This document shows positions 50,764 through 62,138 of a stretch of DNA of 64,000 nt, in pieces; position 1 is the first letter of the stretch, and each line of letters starts with the position of its first letter. A program made the translations under genes and the position numbers. The notes under the pieces are model-generated. The model ran no database searches, was not told the DNA's origin, and saw only the letters and a list, made by a program, of their open reading frames with translations. This stretch comes from Paenibacillus sp. MZ04-78.2. GTDB taxonomy: Bacteria; Bacillota; Bacilli; Paenibacillales; NBRC-103111. The stretch lies in assembly GCF_024213375.1 (NCBI RefSeq), contig NZ_JANAVJ010000018.1:23839-87838 (forward strand), given 5' to 3'.

Positions 50764-52086
50764 TTATCTCACACTCTCACATATTTTTATTTCTTGTTTA
50801 ACTTTTGGCAATACCAATGAATAGATATGTTTTTCTGAAAAAACTTTAACCAATAACGCATTTTCAACAAAATGGTAGTATTTAGGTATTTTTTCACTTC
50901 TGTCTTCAACTTGCAATGTTAGTAAGTAATCTCCCTCTGCCAAAATATTCTCAAAACTAAAAACAACCTGAATACTTTCACCTTTATTAAAAGGACCGTA
51001 TTTCAATCCTTCCTCAATTGTTGTTGAGACAATAACATCAAGACCATTCTTATTTCTAAAACTAAAGCCAAATCCTATATTTTCAGAGACAACATCTTGG
51101 GAAACTTTGACGGAAAAACTCACCTGTACATTTTCTCCCCAATTTATTATTTCTGTCTGCTTTCCTAAACCATTCCTCAGGGAAACTCCGATTATTTCCA
51201 ATTGCTTCGAGCCCCAATTATCACAATTTATAAGCAATTTATCAGATTCATCAATATCTTCTTCAACTATATTGTCTATCGAAATGCTAATTTCATTTAT
51301 TTCTTCTTGTCCCTCATCGTTTTTATCTCCTTCAAAAAGATGTTTAGTATATCCTTTTGTAACCAACAAAGGGTCGCCCTGTAATTTGACTTCACCTTGA
51401 TTTAACCAAACAACTTTTTGGCAAAAACTCTTTACTAAATGTACATCATGAGTAACAAAAAGAACAGTCACACCGTCATCAACTAACCGCTTCATGTGAT
51501 TAATACATTTAGCAGAGAACTTCGCATCTCCAACCGCTAGTGCTTCGTCAACTATCAATATTTCAGGTTCAATACATGCCTGAACAGCAAAAGCAAGTCT
51601 AACGAACATGCCACTTGAATATAATTTAACAGGCTGATAAACAAAATCCCCAATATCAGCGAAGGAAAGAATTTGATCAAGCTTTTTTTCTATCTGCTCT
51701 TTTGTAAACCCTAAAATCGTGCCATTTAGAAAAATATTTTCAATCCCAGTGTACTCTGGATTAAATCCTGCTCCTAGCTCTAATAAAGCAGATATTCTAC
51801 CATTTATTCTAACTTCCCCAAAAGTAGGGGTTAGTACACCGGTTATAATTTTAAGCAACGTAGATTTTCCTGATCCATTGCGACCAATTAACCCTAAAGT
51901 TTCACCTTTCTTAGCGGTAAAGCTCACATCCTTTAATGCATAAAAATCACGATAGTAACGCTTATGTTTAGATAAATTCAGAGCTTCTTTCAAACGATCA
52001 GTAGGTTTGTCGTATAATTTGTATATTTTAGTAACCCCTTCAAGAGTTACTACCGAATCTCCATTTTGGTTTATTCCATCTATCAT
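50764..52086 (-). CDS. wzt: Polysaccharide ABC transporter ATPase with C-terminal glycan-binding domain (Wzt type)
   Basis: A 440-residue protein. Residues 10-250 are the ATPase: Walker A GRNGSGKST (68-76), the YSSGMFVRLAFAV signature and ILIVDEALAVGDAKF, the family pattern of Wzt/TagH. Residues about 285-440 are a beta-rich Wzt_C-like domain (LEIIGVSLRNGLGKQTEIIN, FGFSFRNKNGLDVIVSTT, LAEGDYLLTLQVED) that in relatives recognises the modified end of the glycan. ATG at 52086 with GAGGGAG; the frame runs on into the IS remnant upstream but has no proper start there. Its partner permease is separated from it by a decayed IS110 copy. Confidence 0.9.
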   Translation of the reverse strand: MIDGINQNGDSVVTLEGVTKIYKLYDKPTDRLKEALNLSKHKRYYRDFYALKDVSFTAKKGETLGLIGRNGSGKSTLLKIITGVLTPTFGEVRINGRISALLELGAGFNPEYTGIENIFLNGTILGFTKEQIEKKLDQILSFADIGDFVYQPVKLYSSGMFVRLAFAVQACIEPEILIVDEALAVGDAKFSAKCINHMKRLVDDGVTVLFVTHDVHLVKSFCQKVVWLNQGEVKLQGDPLLVTKGYTKHLFEGDKNDEGQEEINEISISIDNIVEEDIDESDKLLINCDNWGSKQLEIIGVSLRNGLGKQTEIINWGENVQVSFSVKVSQDVVSENIGFGFSFRNKNGLDVIVSTTIEEGLKYGPFNKGESIQVVFSFENILAEGDYLLTLQVEDRSEKIPKYYHFVENALLVKVFSEKHIYSLVLPKVKQEIKICESVR

Positions 52087-52249
52087 AACGAACTCCCTCA
52101 AAGAATTAATGTTTTCTTCGTTTTTCTCGCTATTACACATGTTTTCAACTTTGACGCACGAAGCACTTGAGGATAATATTTGACGGAAAGTGAACATATG
52201 GGATCGACCTGTTGGCGGGAATAGAGGTGGTGGACACCTCGTTTTAAAA

Positions 52250-53116
52250 GCCGTATGGTCGCATATGGATCTCCACATGTACCCTTGCGGTTAACCCCCG
52301 CTACAAGTTCCATCAGTTGCTCGATCTGCCTCCACAGCATGACGTACTGCTCCAATACATGGCTAGCTCATGCTTGGCCGCCGTAGCACCTTCTGTGAGG
52401 CCGATGGACTTTCCTGCTTTCCGGTAGAGCAGTTCCGCTCTCTTGGGGCCTACGGCTCGTTTTACGTCGTTCTTCTTCCAAGTAGCCACCACTGTTGTTT
52501 CGCCAGCGGCGATGACATCTTGCGGTAGCGGAAAGTTCGTTAGCGTAATGAGCGAGGCCTTACCTTCCCAGTCTTTAAACACTTGCCTATATTCGGGAAA
52601 GAAGCGATCCAGCCAATTGTGGATTCTTCCTTTCACGCGATTCAAATCTCCGCATAGACGGTCTCGCTGGTTCATAAGCATACGCAGGTCGGCATAAACG
52701 CCTTCTGGCAGCCGCGGCTTTGTATAGCGTCCATCAATGACGAGTTTGGCGACGACTTTCGCATCTTTGATGTCGTTCTTGGTTGGCGAGTTGTCGTCGA
52801 GTTCTTTAGTTTTCTTGACGTGATGCGGGTTGACAAGAACAACCTCAATGCCACGCTGCTTTAGGAAATGAAACAGCGGAAACCAGTAATGGCCAGTTGG
52901 CTCAACGCCCAGCAGTGCGTCCGTCAGCCCATGCTAGCAGGTTTAACAGGCCATTGTCGTCGTTCTGGAACAAACACCGCTTGCCGAGCTCAATGCCACG
53001 GTAATTGAAGGCACGAGCAACATGGTTGTGCTTCGCGTTGTCAATTCCGATGACCAGCGTCGTTTCGGAAATGCTCGAAATTCGTTGATTTTGTTTGTTC
53101 GATTGCTTAAACTTCA
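52250..53116 (-). pseudogene. Decayed IS110-family transposase between wzm and wzt
   Basis: Start ATG at 53116, after GAGGAGG. Frame one reads MKFKQSNKQNQRISS then TTLVIGIDNAKHNHVARAFN to LLAWADG; after a frame change near 52930 the protein continues as LTDALLGVEPTGHYWFPLFH, NDIKDAKVVAKLVIDGRYTK, and MLMNQRDRLCGDLNRVKGRI. A second frame change is near 52360 (EQYVMLWRQIEQLMELVAGV). The serine-carrying C-terminal domain is absent. A different subfamily from the intact copy at 40295. Confidence 0.85.
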
Positions 53117-53233
53117 TAGTGAGCGTCCTCCTCTTAATTAGGGCAGTGAATGTGTGGCATTCCAAGACCCAGCATACAGGAGGCGCTTTTTGTTTTGCAA
53201 ACCGCATTTTAATTCATTACAGGAATAACTCCT

Positions 53234-54025
53234 TTAAAGTAAGTCCGCAAAATGCGGTCTTAGTTTTTTAAACAAATATGTTCCAATAAATAAAATAATA
53301 ACATTAACAGACCAAAAATATATTGTTAAAGTTGGGGCTTCCCAAAACCAGTGATGGAATAAAAATGTTTGACGGTAGCCTTCTACAATATAATATAATG
53401 GATTAAACTTAAACCAAAAATGATATTCTTTTGGCACAACATCAAAAGACCAAAAAATAGGCGTAAGCCAAAAGCAACATTGTAATAGCATGTTAATTAT
53501 CTGACCGATATCCTTCAAAAAAACTACTAAACAAGAAGATATCAATGAAATGCCAAAAACAAAAATCAACGTAGAAAATAAATAGTATATTATTTGAATA
53601 TTATAATAACTAAAACCAAAACCATAGAGAAAAAATAAAACAAAAAGAACAGCAATAAAAAAAAGATGTATAAATAATGATGATACAATTTTAACTGAAG
53701 GTAGCATGTTAACTTTAAAAACCACTTTTTTCACTAAATAACTATTATCCACAATTGCATTCGCAGCATTTGTTATAGATTCTGATAAAAAGAACCATGG
53801 AACTAATCCAGTCATTAACCAAAGTAAAAAAGGTATATTCCCTATAGGCATTGATTTAAAACCTACTTGAAAAACAAACCAATAAATTAGAATCATCAAG
53901 CTTGGGTGCACAAAAGCCCACAAAATCCCAAGATAAGACCCCAAGTACCTTGACCTGAAATCTTGAGTAGCAAATTTAAAAATAAGCTGACGATTTATGA
54001 TTATTTCTTTTAAAAAATGATACAT
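53234..54025 (-). CDS. wzm: Polysaccharide ABC transporter permease (Wzm type)
   Basis: A 263-residue protein with six membrane helices: KFATQDFRSRYLGSYLGILW at the N-terminus, LLWLMTGLVPWFFLSESITN, KVNMLPSVKIVSSLFIHLFF, and WFKFNPLYYIVEGYRQTFLF, as in Wzm/TagG. With Wzt it exports a finished lipid-linked glycan across the membrane. I use the ATG at 54025; a GTG at 54034 is too close to AAAGG. First gene of the minus-strand glycan cluster, divergent from the Wzy_C ligase gene. Confidence 0.93.
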   Translation of the reverse strand: MYHFLKEIIINRQLIFKFATQDFRSRYLGSYLGILWAFVHPSLMILIYWFVFQVGFKSMPIGNIPFLLWLMTGLVPWFFLSESITNAANAIVDNSYLVKKVVFKVNMLPSVKIVSSLFIHLFFIAVLFVLFFLYGFGFSYYNIQIIYYLFSTLIFVFGISLISSCLVVFLKDIGQIINMLLQCCFWLTPIFWSFDVVPKEYHFWFKFNPLYYIVEGYRQTFLFHHWFWEAPTLTIYFWSVNVIILFIGTYLFKKLRPHFADLL

Positions 54026-54266
54026 GGAGAACACAACCTTTCAACAATCTCGGAAATCCGATAAAGTTAGTTAGTCTGAAATTATAATAACAAATAAAAA
54101 AGATAAATACTAGAACTAGAAACTTCCGTAAAATCTTTCCTAATCAGTATCATCATTTGATGTTGTATAAACATGACGATTCCACAAATTCTTAAGTGGA
54201 AACTTTTAAAATAATATGATAATATTTTGTCGTATTCCAAAGAATTTATAAGGAGAATTCCCAACG

Positions 54267-56750
54267 ATGAATACGAGAAAAAACCAGCGCACATATGCTG
54301 CTCTCCTAAACAAAACATCTGAACCCACAGATAAAAGTTCAATTTTATTCTGGATCTTATCAGGAATCGCCTTGATCTTCCTACTTTGGGCTCCATTCCA
54401 ACGAGGATTGTTCAACGGAAATAACTTCGACTTTGAACGACCAATCTACTCCTCCTTCATTTGGGCCTCGGTCGTTTTAATCCTGCTGTCCATCTATTTG
54501 TACTTCCATTGGAGACTAAAAGAAAAGTCGGATCTTGCAATAATTTTAGCTTGGCTGCTACCTGTTACTTATTTCATTTCTACATTCGTAGCTGCTTCAA
54601 CTAATTATGCCGCAAACTCCGTATATATTCAAATTATTTATGTTGCATTCTTTTCGTTAGCCTATTATCTTACAAAGCAGGATCTTGGCCTCTCAATACT
54701 CAAGTACGGTTTTATCAGCACTTCCTACTTTATCGTAATTTTCGGAATGATGAACTGGCTTGGCAATAAAGAAGCCGCTTTTGCGCTGGTAAAGTGGTTC
54801 GCTGCCAACATGGAGCCTAATACCTCTTACCTTTATGCGGTGATGTCGGATTCAAACGGTCCTCGTTTGACATCGGTTTTCCAGTATGCTAACTCTTACG
54901 CGGCTTTTCTTATTGCAATCTTGCTGGTCGCCATATTCTTAGTTATCACCTCTTCAAAATGGTATTCGATAGGCATCCATGCTTTTATGGTCGTTCCTAT
55001 TATCATTTCTTTTTTCGTTACATTATCGCGCGGCGCTTTGGTCATTTTGCCTATCGTTTTGTTATTGGTCCTGCCGTTTCTTAAACCGCGTAAGCAAGTC
55101 ACTTACCTTATTCATTTTGTCTTATCTTTTGGATTATCCGTTGTCATTCTAAATAAACTAACGACAATCGGGGTTACTTTGTTTCACGAATATAAATCCG
55201 ATCTTTCGCTCTCGGGTTGGACAAACCTATTGGTTATTTCTTTAATTTATGCGGTATTAGCAGTGCTTATCCAAAAGTTCGCTTCTCCCTGGATCGAAAA
55301 GTTAACAACTCGATTCGAAGAAAAACGTTTCTCTTTCCTTGCGATTCCTGTTCTTGCCGTCGTTATTGGCGGGATCGGTGCCACATTGTTATTGACCGAT
55401 TCCGGAGTAACAAAGTTGCTTCCGGAAAACATCCGTACCCGTATTGAAAACATCAATCTTCAACAGCACAGTGTATTAGAGCGCGGTACGTTCTACAAAG
55501 ATGCCATGAAACTGTTTGAAGACTACCCTGTTTTCGGAGCAGGCGGGGGAGCTTGGCCAGCACTATATGAAAAATACCAGAATAACCCGTATATCAGTCG
55601 GCAAGCTCACAACTTTTTTCTGCAATACTTAACGGATGTAGGTATCGTTGGATTTGCTGCATTCCTGATTTTTCTTATTTTTATTTACTACATTTACATC
55701 CGTAACTTTATTAAGCAAGACGAGCATACTCGAAACAAACGTTTTATTTTCTTTATTGTATCGATCTCCATACTTGTTCATAGCAGTTTGGACTTTGACT
55801 TGAGCTATGTTTATTTGGGAATTCTTTTATTCTTAAGCTTTGGCATTATGATATCGAATGATACGATGACGTTAAGCAACCAATGGAAGGAAGTTCTGAA
55901 TACAAGAAAGTGGGCTTATCCCTCGGTTATGCTTCTTCTTTCTTTGTTCCTTTTCTTTACTTCCGTAAGATTGCTTAGCGCCGATGGTCAATTCAATCAA
56001 TCCAGAGCTACTGCTGCCAGTGGAAACAACAATTTAAACGACATATTGGCGCCGCTAGATAATGCGCTGTCTCAGCATCCGAACCATCCGGATTACACTC
56101 TTCAAAAAGCATCGATTCTTTTTCAGGTCTATAATCAAACTAAAGATGATAAGTACTATACGGAAGCTACAGCTTTACTAGACCAGGCATTGCAAAAAGA
56201 GCCTCATAATTATCAATTGGTGGAAAGAAAGATTTTTAGTTTAATTCAAAAGAATCAAACCGCAGAAGCATTACGATTCGCAAACGAAAAACTAAATAGT
56301 TTCCCGTGGAAGGTTTTTCTTTATGAGGTTCTCATTTCTTTAAATACCGACATGGGCCATGCAACTCGTGAGTCCAATAACGTTCAAGAACGGGATAAAT
56401 ATTGGAATCAGGCACTTGAAATTTATGACCGATTTGAAACTCGTAAAAAGGAGCTTGCCCTATTACCAAAAGAACAAGGTCAAGGCCAAGACTTCTCGGA
56501 AACGGGAAAAATGGGGTTAGCTTTAGGTCAGATTCAGTTCATACGTGGTAAATATGATGCCGCAGAAGCAATGTTCCGGATCGGTATCGGCGGGCCACTG
56601 GAGGATCAGGCAACCAAACAAAACATTCGCTGGTACCTGGCTTCGCTGCAAAAACAAGGCAAAACAGACCAAGCCCTTTTTGATAAGCTAGTCGCTCAAG
56701 ATCCGAACGAGCGTCAAGAAATCGAATCTCTAGTAAACGGTAAGTTTTAA
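54267..56750 (+). CDS. O-antigen-ligase-like (Wzy_C) membrane protein with TPR tail; likely S-layer O-oligosaccharyltransferase
   Basis: An 827-residue protein. Residues 25-560 contain about a dozen membrane helices with the Wzy_C core SFFVTLSRGALVILPIV, a large outer loop, and LFEDYPVFGAGGGAWPALYE with QAHNFFLQYLTDVGIVGFAA. Residues about 590-827 are helical TPR-type repeats (ALSQHPNHPDYTLQKASILF, ALQKEPHNYQLVERKIF, IRGKYDAAEAMFRIGIGG). WaaL/PglL-like enzymes with this domain transfer glycan from a lipid carrier to lipid or protein. Placed between the export genes and the S-layer gene, it resembles WsfB-type ligases. Its GC is higher than that of the glycan genes to its left. Confidence 0.85.
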   Translation: MNTRKNQRTYAALLNKTSEPTDKSSILFWILSGIALIFLLWAPFQRGLFNGNNFDFERPIYSSFIWASVVLILLSIYLYFHWRLKEKSDLAIILAWLLPVTYFISTFVAASTNYAANSVYIQIIYVAFFSLAYYLTKQDLGLSILKYGFISTSYFIVIFGMMNWLGNKEAAFALVKWFAANMEPNTSYLYAVMSDSNGPRLTSVFQYANSYAAFLIAILLVAIFLVITSSKWYSIGIHAFMVVPIIISFFVTLSRGALVILPIVLLLVLPFLKPRKQVTYLIHFVLSFGLSVVILNKLTTIGVTLFHEYKSDLSLSGWTNLLVISLIYAVLAVLIQKFASPWIEKLTTRFEEKRFSFLAIPVLAVVIGGIGATLLLTDSGVTKLLPENIRTRIENINLQQHSVLERGTFYKDAMKLFEDYPVFGAGGGAWPALYEKYQNNPYISRQAHNFFLQYLTDVGIVGFAAFLIFLIFIYYIYIRNFIKQDEHTRNKRFIFFIVSISILVHSSLDFDLSYVYLGILLFLSFGIMISNDTMTLSNQWKEVLNTRKWAYPSVMLLLSLFLFFTSVRLLSADGQFNQSRATAASGNNNLNDILAPLDNALSQHPNHPDYTLQKASILFQVYNQTKDDKYYTEATALLDQALQKEPHNYQLVERKIFSLIQKNQTAEALRFANEKLNSFPWKVFLYEVLISLNTDMGHATRESNNVQERDKYWNQALEIYDRFETRKKELALLPKEQGQGQDFSETGKMGLALGQIQFIRGKYDAAEAMFRIGIGGPLEDQATKQNIRWYLASLQKQGKTDQALFDKLVAQDPNERQEIESLVNGKF

Positions 56751-56764
56751 AAAAATTTCATATC

Positions 56765-56810
56765 AAAAATGGTAGCTAAATTTACACTACAATTTGCTAC
56801 CATTTTTTTG
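56765..56810 (+). terminator. Terminator after the Wzy_C gene
   Basis: AAAAATGGTAGC (56765-56776) pairs with GCTACCATTTTTTT, with the stem extended by AAATT/AATTT. Confidence 0.85.
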
Positions 56811-56889
56811 TCTATAATGCTAAAATAGATTCTAGGCCTTAAAGATGATTTTTATTCTAAAAAGGTATTGATTCGTCGATTCTACTCAG

Positions 56890-56963
56890 GGAGGGAGGTG
56901 AAATGTGAAATGAGTCAAATAGAGAAAAAAAATGTTTACAATCATGAAAGGAGCAAGACCCTA

Positions 56964-56985
<22 letters not shown>
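56890..56985 (+). promoter_or_regulatory. Leader with tandem translation-initiation sites of the S-layer gene
   Basis: GGGAGGTGA (56893-56901) is followed by ATG-TGA, a start directly followed by a stop (56903-56908), and by an in-frame ATG at 56910. AAAGGAG (56947-56953) then precedes the GTG at 56964, and an ATG lies at 56979. Two complete ribosome sites are thus in phase with the same gene. A TATAAT box is at 56813-56818. Confidence 0.6.
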
Positions 56986-58574
<1,589 letters not shown>

Positions 58575-58586
58575 TTATAAGATTTA

Positions 58587-58629
58587 TTAAAAAGAACCCC
58601 GGAGCTACTTGCTTCGGGGTTCTTTTTGT
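58587..58629. terminator. Terminator after the S-layer gene
   Basis: AAAAAGAACCCC (58589-58600) pairs with GGGGTTCTTTTT (58616-58627). It may also serve the convergent AT-hook gene. Confidence 0.9.
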
Positions 58630-58684
58630 TTGGTTCTTATATACAGCTACGTTTTGTTGGAGTTTGGAAACCACTCCACAGGAC

Positions 58685-59158
58685 TTACTCCCTACCGGAT
58701 GCTTTTCGTATGGCTGCGTAGAACTGCTGCCATCCTGGCGTCATGTGTTGAAGATGGGGGCTTGCGCCAAAGTCGAGCTCCAAAGGAATTGCCGTCTTGT
58801 TTTTGGCGGCCGAACGCGAACGGGGACGTCCAGCTCCTTCTTCCCCGGAGGCCGGTCCACGAACCGTCTTGGCCGGACGGCCTTTTGGCTTGACCGATGA
58901 AGCACTCCCGCTCGGCTGCGGGCCCTCTGCTCCGGCTATTGACGCGGCTTTGGGCGGTCGTCCGCGGCGCTTGACAGACGGTGTTGTTGCGATAGCAGAC
59001 GCAGAAGCTTGAGTCGAAGTCTCCGCTTGTCCGCTCTTAGCACCGCTGGCTGCCGGAACCTCCGGACTGGCAGCGTCCTTGCTGTTGTTCTTATCCGGTA
59101 TATCCCGCTGATGGCGGCGCTCCTTCGCCTTCATACGTTCTCTTTTTCGTTTGGCCAT
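58685..59158 (-). CDS. Small basic protein with three AT-hook-like motifs
   Basis: A 157-residue protein. A very basic start (MAKRKRERMKAKERRHQR), then a disordered S/A/K-rich region with KRRGRPPK (63-70), KPKGRPAK (90-97) and GAGRPRSR (108-115), all with the GRP core of AT-hooks that sit in the minor groove. The C-terminus (LELDFGASPHLQHMTPGWQQ) is a small, more ordered-looking piece. ATG at 59158, eight bases after AGGAGGT. The coding start lies four bases from the stop of the SNF2 helicase gene, so both are in one operon. I do not recognise a family. Confidence 0.75.
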   Translation of the reverse strand: MAKRKRERMKAKERRHQRDIPDKNNSKDAASPEVPAASGAKSGQAETSTQASASAIATTPSVKRRGRPPKAASIAGAEGPQPSGSASSVKPKGRPAKTVRGPASGEEGAGRPRSRSAAKNKTAIPLELDFGASPHLQHMTPGWQQFYAAIRKASGRE

Positions 59159-59162
59159 GCCT

Positions 59163-62138
59163 TTATACCTCCTGTCTGCCGATCCACTCCCGGCGAAGAG
59201 CGAACAAGTCGCGCAGCTCACCGGTGGACATCTCGGTCACCCAGTTTTCGCCGGCGCCTACAATTTGCCGGTTAAGTCCCTGCTTTCGTTCAATCATCTC
59301 GTCGATCCGTTCCTCAAGTGTTCCCAGCGTAACGAATTTATGCACTTGCACATCGCGGGTTTGCCCGATACGGAATGCTCTGTCCGTCGCTTGATTTTCC
59401 ACAGCCGGATTCCACCAGCGGTCGAAATGGAACACGCGGTTGGCCGCCGTCAAGTTCAAACCGGTCCCTCCCGCCTTCAGAGACAAGATGAACACCCCGA
59501 TCCGGTCTTTCGCCGGAACGTCGGGGGCCTGAAACGAAGCGATCATCGCATCGCGCTGCTTTTTCGGGACGCCTCCATGCAGGAAAAATACCCGGTCGCC
59601 CATTTCCTGTTCAACAGTAGCCTTAAGCATGTGCCCCATTTCAACAAATTGCGTAAAAATCAAACATTGATCCCCTTCCTCCCGCGCTTCTTGAAGCATT
59701 TCCAGAAGGCGCGTAACCTTGGCTGAGGCTGAGCGGTTCTCTTGTGAAGAAGAGTCCCTCTCTTTAAGAAACAACGCCGGATGATCGCAAATTTGTTTCA
59801 GCTTGGTCAATGTAGCCAGAATAAGCCCTTTCTTCTCCATGCCGGTAAGCGTGTCCAGACGCTGCATCAGATCTTCGACGACATTCTCATACAGCGCGGC
59901 CTGCCCCGCCGTAAGCGATACGTACGCTTTGCTCTCATACTTGTCCGGTAGATCCAACTGAATCGCAGGGTCTTTCTTGACACGCCGGAGCAAAAAGGGA
60001 CGTATCAGCTTCTGCACGCGGCCGATGAGCGTCTCATCGCCATTTTTTTCGATAGGCTGCACGTAACGATGCTGAAACTCTGAAAGACTGCCCAAATAGC
60101 CGGGATTCATAAAATCAAAAATGGACCACAGCTCCGTCAGCCGGTTCTCGATCGGCGTTCCGGTCAACGCAATGCGATGGCGTGCATTCAGACGGCGAAT
60201 TGCCGCGGATTGCTTGGTATACACGTTCTTGATATTTTGCGCTTCGTCAAGGCAGATAGCATTCCAAGTGATGGTGGACAGCTCCGCTTCATCCATCTGC
60301 GCCAGATTGTAGGATGTGACGACCAGGTCGAAGTCCCGGATTGCTTCGGGGAACGCCTCCCCCTTAGGCCGCTGCGGCCCATAGTGCAAATAGACGCGAA
60401 GCGTTGGAGCGAAACGCTCCAATTCCTTTTGCCAGTTGCCGAGCACCGAGGTCGGACATATCAGAAGGGTCGGGGCGGGCCGGGTAGCGGCGGCTTCGCT
60501 TTCTTCCGTTACACGAAGCAGATAGGCAATAAATTGGATCGTTTTACCAAGCCCCATGTCATCCGCCAAGCACGCTCCTAAGCCGAATTTGCGCATAAAC
60601 AATAACCAGGATACGCCGTCCTGCTGGTACTTTCTTAGTTCCGCCTGGAGAAGAGGAGACGGAGCAACGATCGGAATCCGATCGGTATGCTGCATTCGTT
60701 CGACCAGCTTGGCCATATGGTTGTTGAGCTCGACCTCGATCCGAAGCTTCGGTTCCGCCTCTTCGTCAGAATTCGGCGTCGCGCCTTCTTCACTTGGCGC
60801 CTCCGCTTGATCGGACTGTCCAAGCAAATGCATTTCCAATATTTCTTGAAACGACAGCCCGCTTTTATTGAATCGCTTCATGGCTTTCTGCACCTGAACG
60901 ACAAATTCCGGGTCCAATCGTATCCAACGGCCGTGAATGTGCATCAGCCGTTTTTTCTCAGCAGCGAGACGGATAAATTCGTCCTCCGAGAGATCAAGAC
61001 CGCCAACGGCCACCTTCCAGTCAAAACGAACAAGCTGGCTTGCCCCAAAGAACGATTCCGCAGTTGAACCTACGGACGATTTGAGCTTCACCTTCAGCTT
61101 CGGCTTATGCTGCATTAATGCTTCCCACCATACCGGGAGGAGCACGGAGTATCCTGCGTTCAGCAGAAGCAGGCTGTCTCTCTCCAGAAAGTCCCATGCC
61201 TCCGTTTCGCTTAGTACCGGCTTCAGATCAATCGAATTCGAATCCTGCGAAGCTTTTAACGAAGGCAATAGCTGCAAACATCTGCGGAGGTCTGACGGCA
61301 CGCGCCGGGAAGCATGCTCTGCCCAAGCCTCGGGAAGCCGGTCCGTACAAACGTTCCCCTCAGACCATTCCACAGGCAGGATCGCAGCCGAATTATCCTT
61401 ATCTTGCAGCAGCGCCTCTAATTTCCAGGCTGCACTGTCCTCGTCTCCGTCCATGAACGGTTCGTTGAGCCGAAAGCACGTACGAAACGGAATATCGTCC
61501 TTTTGCCAGCCGACCGAAACAAGCCAATCCTCTTCTTCAAGCGATATCGCCGATTCCATCGGTATCGAACCGTACGCATGCGCGAGCAATACCGGTTGCT
61601 CCGCACAAAGGTCGTCCCATGCGGCATCTACTGCTTCATCGCTATGGCTCAACTCCTCCATGATCCGATCGAACCATAATCGAATATCAATCTGGGCCGC
61701 TTTCAATTCCTGCTCCAAGCGCTCCCCATTCTGTGCCAGTCCTTCCGGAAGCATCAGCTTCCAGCCTCGTCTCCCTTCCTGCCAAGCCTCCGCATCCGGC
61801 CGATACCATCCTTTATCCAACACTTCCCGAAAAAACTCGGCTGTCTGCCGAAGAAGATTCAGCGATTCGGACCATTCGACGGGAAGATGCAGCGAAGTAC
61901 CGGGCGAAGCGAAGTAATCCAATGCGTCGACGGGCGAAAGCACCAGCGAACGTCCTTCCTGAGAGTCGTCGTCCTGCTTCAGTAAAATACCGTGCATGCT
62001 GCGCAGATGCCATGCAAAAAGCCGCATTCGAAGCTCATGAAGCGTCAGCACCCGGCCGCTCACGGACAAGGCCCAAACGGTTATGCTGCCGTCTGCATTT
62101 TGCCTGCCGTCTCCCTTAACCGTATGAAAATCAATCAT
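59163..62138 (-). CDS. ywqA: SNF2-family DNA-dependent ATPase (helicase-like)
   Basis: A 991-residue protein. The first about 500 residues are the SNF2-associated domain. The motor has ADDMGLGKTIQFIAYLL (Walker A), TLLICPTSVLGNWQKELERF, CLDEAQNIKNVYTKQS (Walker B), RIALTGTPIENRLTELW, and the second lobe with SLKAGGTGLNLTAANRVFHF and RWWNPAVENQATDRAFRIGQ. These move along or remodel protein on double-stranded DNA. ATG at 62138 with GGAGGGGA; it overlaps the SWIM gene by four bases (ATGA). B. subtilis ywqA is paired with a SWIM gene ywqB in the same way. Confidence 0.94.
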   Translation of the reverse strand: MIDFHTVKGDGRQNADGSITVWALSVSGRVLTLHELRMRLFAWHLRSMHGILLKQDDDSQEGRSLVLSPVDALDYFASPGTSLHLPVEWSESLNLLRQTAEFFREVLDKGWYRPDAEAWQEGRRGWKLMLPEGLAQNGERLEQELKAAQIDIRLWFDRIMEELSHSDEAVDAAWDDLCAEQPVLLAHAYGSIPMESAISLEEEDWLVSVGWQKDDIPFRTCFRLNEPFMDGDEDSAAWKLEALLQDKDNSAAILPVEWSEGNVCTDRLPEAWAEHASRRVPSDLRRCLQLLPSLKASQDSNSIDLKPVLSETEAWDFLERDSLLLLNAGYSVLLPVWWEALMQHKPKLKVKLKSSVGSTAESFFGASQLVRFDWKVAVGGLDLSEDEFIRLAAEKKRLMHIHGRWIRLDPEFVVQVQKAMKRFNKSGLSFQEILEMHLLGQSDQAEAPSEEGATPNSDEEAEPKLRIEVELNNHMAKLVERMQHTDRIPIVAPSPLLQAELRKYQQDGVSWLLFMRKFGLGACLADDMGLGKTIQFIAYLLRVTEESEAAATRPAPTLLICPTSVLGNWQKELERFAPTLRVYLHYGPQRPKGEAFPEAIRDFDLVVTSYNLAQMDEAELSTITWNAICLDEAQNIKNVYTKQSAAIRRLNARHRIALTGTPIENRLTELWSIFDFMNPGYLGSLSEFQHRYVQPIEKNGDETLIGRVQKLIRPFLLRRVKKDPAIQLDLPDKYESKAYVSLTAGQAALYENVVEDLMQRLDTLTGMEKKGLILATLTKLKQICDHPALFLKERDSSSQENRSASAKVTRLLEMLQEAREEGDQCLIFTQFVEMGHMLKATVEQEMGDRVFFLHGGVPKKQRDAMIASFQAPDVPAKDRIGVFILSLKAGGTGLNLTAANRVFHFDRWWNPAVENQATDRAFRIGQTRDVQVHKFVTLGTLEERIDEMIERKQGLNRQIVGAGENWVTEMSTGELRDLFALRREWIGRQEV

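Noticed and set aside
52086..52278. Longer wzt starting at 52278
   Set aside because: The extra 64 residues are translated IS remnant and have no ribosome site; the ATG at 52086 has GAGGGAG six bases away.
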